From: Mariprofundus sp.
GTDB taxonomy: Bacteria; Pseudomonadota; Zetaproteobacteria; Mariprofundales; Mariprofundaceae
DNA: 5,331 bases
NCBI GenBank assembly: GCA_030951095.1
Contig: JAUZQI010000077.1
Location: 1-5,331 of the forward strand
Direction of reading: 5' to 3'
The position numbers and the translations under genes are program-made. Below are positions 3,066-5,331 of the stretch, one piece after another; the first letter of the stretch is position 1; each line of letters opens with the position of its first letter. The notes beneath the pieces were generated by a model. That model saw nothing but the letters and a program-made list of their open reading frames with translations, was not told where the DNA came from and searched no databases.

Positions 3066-5198
3066 TCACTCGGCCAAACGAACATTGATTTGGCCACGCA
3101 CTGGATCGGTGGAATCAATCACTACATCCATCCGGTCTCCCAGATGATACGCTCGCCCACCCTTGCGTGCAGCCAGCCTGTGGCCGGACTCATCCAGCAC
3201 AAAAGCCCCGGACAATGCCTCTACATCCAGTGAAGCTTCGGCCATGCTGGGTTCGATCTCGAAGAAAATACGGCGTTTGGTCAGGCCGGAAATACGTGCT
3301 GACATGGTTTTGCCGACATCCTTACTGTGAAAAAGAGCGGCCAGCATGGCCTGCGTATCCCATTCAGCGCGCTGCTGCTTGCGTTCCTGCGTGGAGGTCT
3401 GCGCGCCGATTTCGGCCAGCGTGGACTCAGGCTGTATCTTATTCGGGTCTTTGCCCTGAATCAGCGCTTTTAAGCGGCGATGCACAACCAGATCGGCGTA
3501 ACGCCGGATCGGACTGGTGAAATGGGCATAGGTTTCATAAGCCAGGCCAAAATGTCCTGCATTATGCGGCGTATATTGTGCCCGTTGCATGGAGCGCAGC
3601 ACCAGCCGGTGCAGCACATGTGCAAACGGTTTCCCTTCAGATTGCTCCAGTACCTGCTGCACATGGGCTGGCTTCACATGCGCATCTTTGTCTTTCGCTT
3701 TGGCTTTGGGAAGGCGCACATACATGCCAAAGGGAGCCAGGAATTCATTTAGAGTTTCAATCGCTTCGCGCTCCGGCGGCGCATGTACGCGGTAGAGCAA
3801 TGCACACTGTCGCTGTTCCATATATTCAGCCACGGCGGTATTGGCAGCGAGCATCATCTCCTCAATCAGACGATGGGCGATATTGCGAGGTGTTTCGCAG
3901 ATATCGATAACCGTGTCATTCTCCAGTCTGGCCCGAACTTCAGGCATATCGAGATCGAGCGCACCACGTTGGGTACGCTTGATTTCCAGTTTTCGAAACA
4001 GGCGGACAGCATCATCCAGCATGGCGCGAACCTCAGTGCTTTCGATGGCTTCTTGATCACCTTCATCCAGATATTTGGCCACCTGTGTATAGGTCAGGCG
4101 TGCCTGCGAATGAATCACCGAGTTATATACATGGATGGAGCGACGCGTGCCATTGGCGTCGAAACGCATGCGCACGGTCATGGCCAGCCGCGCCACGTTT
4201 GGATTCAGTGAGCACAGGCCGTTAGACAGTTTTTCAGGCAGCATCGGAATCACTCGATCCGGGAAATAAAATGAATTGGAGCGATTCAGGGCTTCCTGAT
4301 CGAGCGCTGATTTCGGCGTTACATAATGCGCTACATCGGCAATCGCCACCCAGGTTTCAAAGCCTTCGCCGCGCGGCAGTACGCAGATTGCATCATCAAA
4401 ATCGCGTGCATCCTCGCCGTCGATGGTGGCAAACGGTAAATGACGCAAATCCTTGCGCCCTGTCATATCGCTCTCCACGACTGTATCCGCGAAATGAGTT
4501 GCTTCGGCTGTCACTGCGGCAGGGAATTCTTCTGCCAGCTGCTGTTCAGCCACAATCAGATCAATCAATCGCGAAGGCGATAGTTGATCGCCGAGCACCT
4601 CTAGGATTTTACCGCGCAGATGGCCCGGCCCGCGCTTGATATCGACACGCACCCAATCGCCATGATGGGCACCACCTGCATCATCACGTTTGATCAGTAT
4701 CGTCTGCGGAATCTTGCGCGATCGAGGCTGCACAATGCCGATGTTGCTCTGAATCAGAAACTGGCCTACCAGTACAGTCGGCGCATGCGCCACTATACGT
4801 ACGACTTCAGCCGATTCACGCCCGCGCTTGCGCACCGGTCGAACTTCAACGGTATCGCCGTGCATCACTTCCTGCATTTCTTCATGCGGGAGAAAAAAGC
4901 CTTTGTCGATTCCCTCGACATCGACAAAACCGAAGCCATCGGGGTGGGCGGAGACTGTACCAGTATATAAACGCTGATCCACGCGCCCACTGTCACGTCG
5001 CGACGGTCGCCTGTCCGGCCGGGCACGGGAAGCATTGCGGTCACGTTTGTCATCCTGTTTGTTCCCTTGTTTTACCGAGTCCCACGGGCTTGCTTTATCG
5101 GATGTGGTTTTGCGTTCGGGCTTGCGCGAACCGCTCCCCCATGGCGACTTTTCCGATGCTATTTTCTGATTTTGATGCTTGCTATTCTTTCTTGACAC
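3066..5198 (-). CDS. rnr: Ribonuclease R (RNB-family 3'-5' exoribonuclease)
   Basis: A 710-residue cytoplasmic enzyme that degrades RNA from the 3' end, including structured rRNA, tRNA and mRNA fragments, releasing nucleoside monophosphates. The order is: a basic low-complexity N-terminus (1-75), a cold-shock/OB domain with GTVSAHPDGFGFV (80-92), a second OB region (about 145-205), the RNB catalytic domain and a C-terminal S1 domain (about 628-710). The active site TIDGEDARDFDDA (258-270) supplies D260, D266, D268 and D269, equal to E. coli D272, D278, D280 and D281. Y311 in FYFP matches E. coli Y324, and TSPIRRYADLVVHR (561-574) is the conserved Arg motif. It is shorter than E. coli RNase R (813): the N-terminal helix-turn-helix is replaced by the basic region and the lysine-rich tail after S1 is absent. 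The start is GTG at 5198-5196 with GGGG 7 nt before it; no in-frame ATG occurs before the conserved domains. No promoter for it is evident. Confidence 0.97.
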   Translation of the reverse strand: MSRKNSKHQNQKIASEKSPWGSGSRKPERKTTSDKASPWDSVKQGNKQDDKRDRNASRARPDRRPSRRDSGRVDQRLYTGTVSAHPDGFGFVDVEGIDKGFFLPHEEMQEVMHGDTVEVRPVRKRGRESAEVVRIVAHAPTVLVGQFLIQSNIGIVQPRSRKIPQTILIKRDDAGGAHHGDWVRVDIKRGPGHLRGKILEVLGDQLSPSRLIDLIVAEQQLAEEFPAAVTAEATHFADTVVESDMTGRKDLRHLPFATIDGEDARDFDDAICVLPRGEGFETWVAIADVAHYVTPKSALDQEALNRSNSFYFPDRVIPMLPEKLSNGLCSLNPNVARLAMTVRMRFDANGTRRSIHVYNSVIHSQARLTYTQVAKYLDEGDQEAIESTEVRAMLDDAVRLFRKLEIKRTQRGALDLDMPEVRARLENDTVIDICETPRNIAHRLIEEMMLAANTAVAEYMEQRQCALLYRVHAPPEREAIETLNEFLAPFGMYVRLPKAKAKDKDAHVKPAHVQQVLEQSEGKPFAHVLHRLVLRSMQRAQYTPHNAGHFGLAYETYAHFTSPIRRYADLVVHRRLKALIQGKDPNKIQPESTLAEIGAQTSTQERKQQRAEWDTQAMLAALFHSKDVGKTMSARISGLTKRRIFFEIEPSMAEASLDVEALSGAFVLDESGHRLAARKGGRAYHLGDRMDVVIDSTDPVRGQINVRLAE

Positions 5199-5219
5199 GA
5201 TGTGACCCCAACCTATGAT
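5192..5219 (+). promoter_or_regulatory. Near-consensus sigma70-type promoter of tRNA-Leu(CAG), overlapping the rnr start
   Basis: TTGACA (5192-5197, 6/6) and TATGAT (5214-5219, 5/6) are 16 bp apart and point at the tRNA gene. The following G/C-rich stretch (TGCGCGCC) fits a stringent discriminator. Transcription would start near 5226, giving a leader of about 32 nt that includes the palindrome GCAGCGCTGC (5236-5245). The -35 box covers two bases of the rnr GTG start codon on the other strand. Confidence 0.75.
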
Positions 5220-5257
5220 TGCGCGCCTTCCAGCAGCAGCGCTGCGCGGGAGTCTAT

Positions 5258-5331
5258 GCCGAGGTGGCGGAATTGGTAGACGCGCTAGCTTCAGGTGCTA
5301 GTTTTCTCACGAAAGTGCTGGTTCGACTCCA
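5258..5331 (+). tRNA. tRNA-Leu, anticodon CAG (reads CUG), 3' end outside window
   Basis: The first 74 nt of a class II tRNA are visible: acceptor 5' strand GCCGAGG, D arm GCGG/CGC with AATTGGTAGA, anticodon stem CTAGC/GCTAG around TTCAGGT (anticodon CAG), variable arm TTTC/GAAA, then T stem GCTGG and loop TTCGACT. The window stops three bases into the 3' T-stem strand. The body closely resembles E. coli tRNA-Leu(CAG). It is divergent from rnr, with 59 bp between the rnr start and the tRNA. Confidence 0.97.

Noticed and set aside
2857..3147. Open frames on both strands across the palindromic element, considered as transposase remnants
   Set aside because: Neither shows a transposase motif (DDE, HUH or similar), and the plus frame runs on antisense into the rnr 3' end. 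Inverted repeats often leave open frames on both strands.
3167..4970. Many plus-strand open frames antisense to rnr
   Set aside because: They are shadows of the rnr reading frame, with no ribosome sites or known motifs.

Overview
The window (about 50% G+C by eye, dense genes, encoded CCA on the one complete tRNA, Shine-Dalgarno starts) looks like a proteobacterial chromosome. A betaproteobacterium is my best guess, from the style of the radical SAM protein and from rnr lying beside a leucine tRNA gene. No marker gene settles this, and there is no plasmid, phage or CRISPR gene.

Layout. Positions 1-1187 (+) hold the 3' end of bioA (biotin synthesis), overlapping by 4 nt a complete gene for a small radical SAM Fe-S protein of unknown function. 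A 152-nt convergent gap (1188-1339) carries three successive stem-loops, the last a perfect 13-bp hairpin that probably ends transcription from both sides. On the minus strand, 1340-2346 is a two-gene unit: a DUF190 (PII-like fold) protein followed, with a 4-nt overlap, by a Crp/Fnr-family regulator that keeps all five Crp cAMP-contact residues I checked. Its roughly 300-nt upstream region has no convincing gene but has two dyads and a short direct repeat. Then come tRNA-Leu(TAA) (minus, 2651-2739), a 326-nt gap containing a 250-bp imperfect palindrome with about 26-29 bp terminal inverted repeats (2812-3061), and rnr for RNase R (minus, 3066-5198), starting at GTG. A second, divergent tRNA-Leu(CAG) starts at 5258 and is cut by the window end. 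Its near-consensus sigma70-type promoter (TTGACA-N16-TATGAT) overlaps the rnr start codon.

How the parts relate. The genes are mostly housekeeping: biotin synthesis, RNA turnover and two leucine tRNAs. The parts worth a second look are the coupled DUF190-Crp pair, the uncharacterised radical SAM partner of bioA, and the palindromic element immediately after the rnr stop codon. That element has MITE-like ends, and its arms pair better as the plus-strand nucleic acid (G-T pairs outnumber A-C mismatches), so it may be a small mobile element, a structured RNA, or both.
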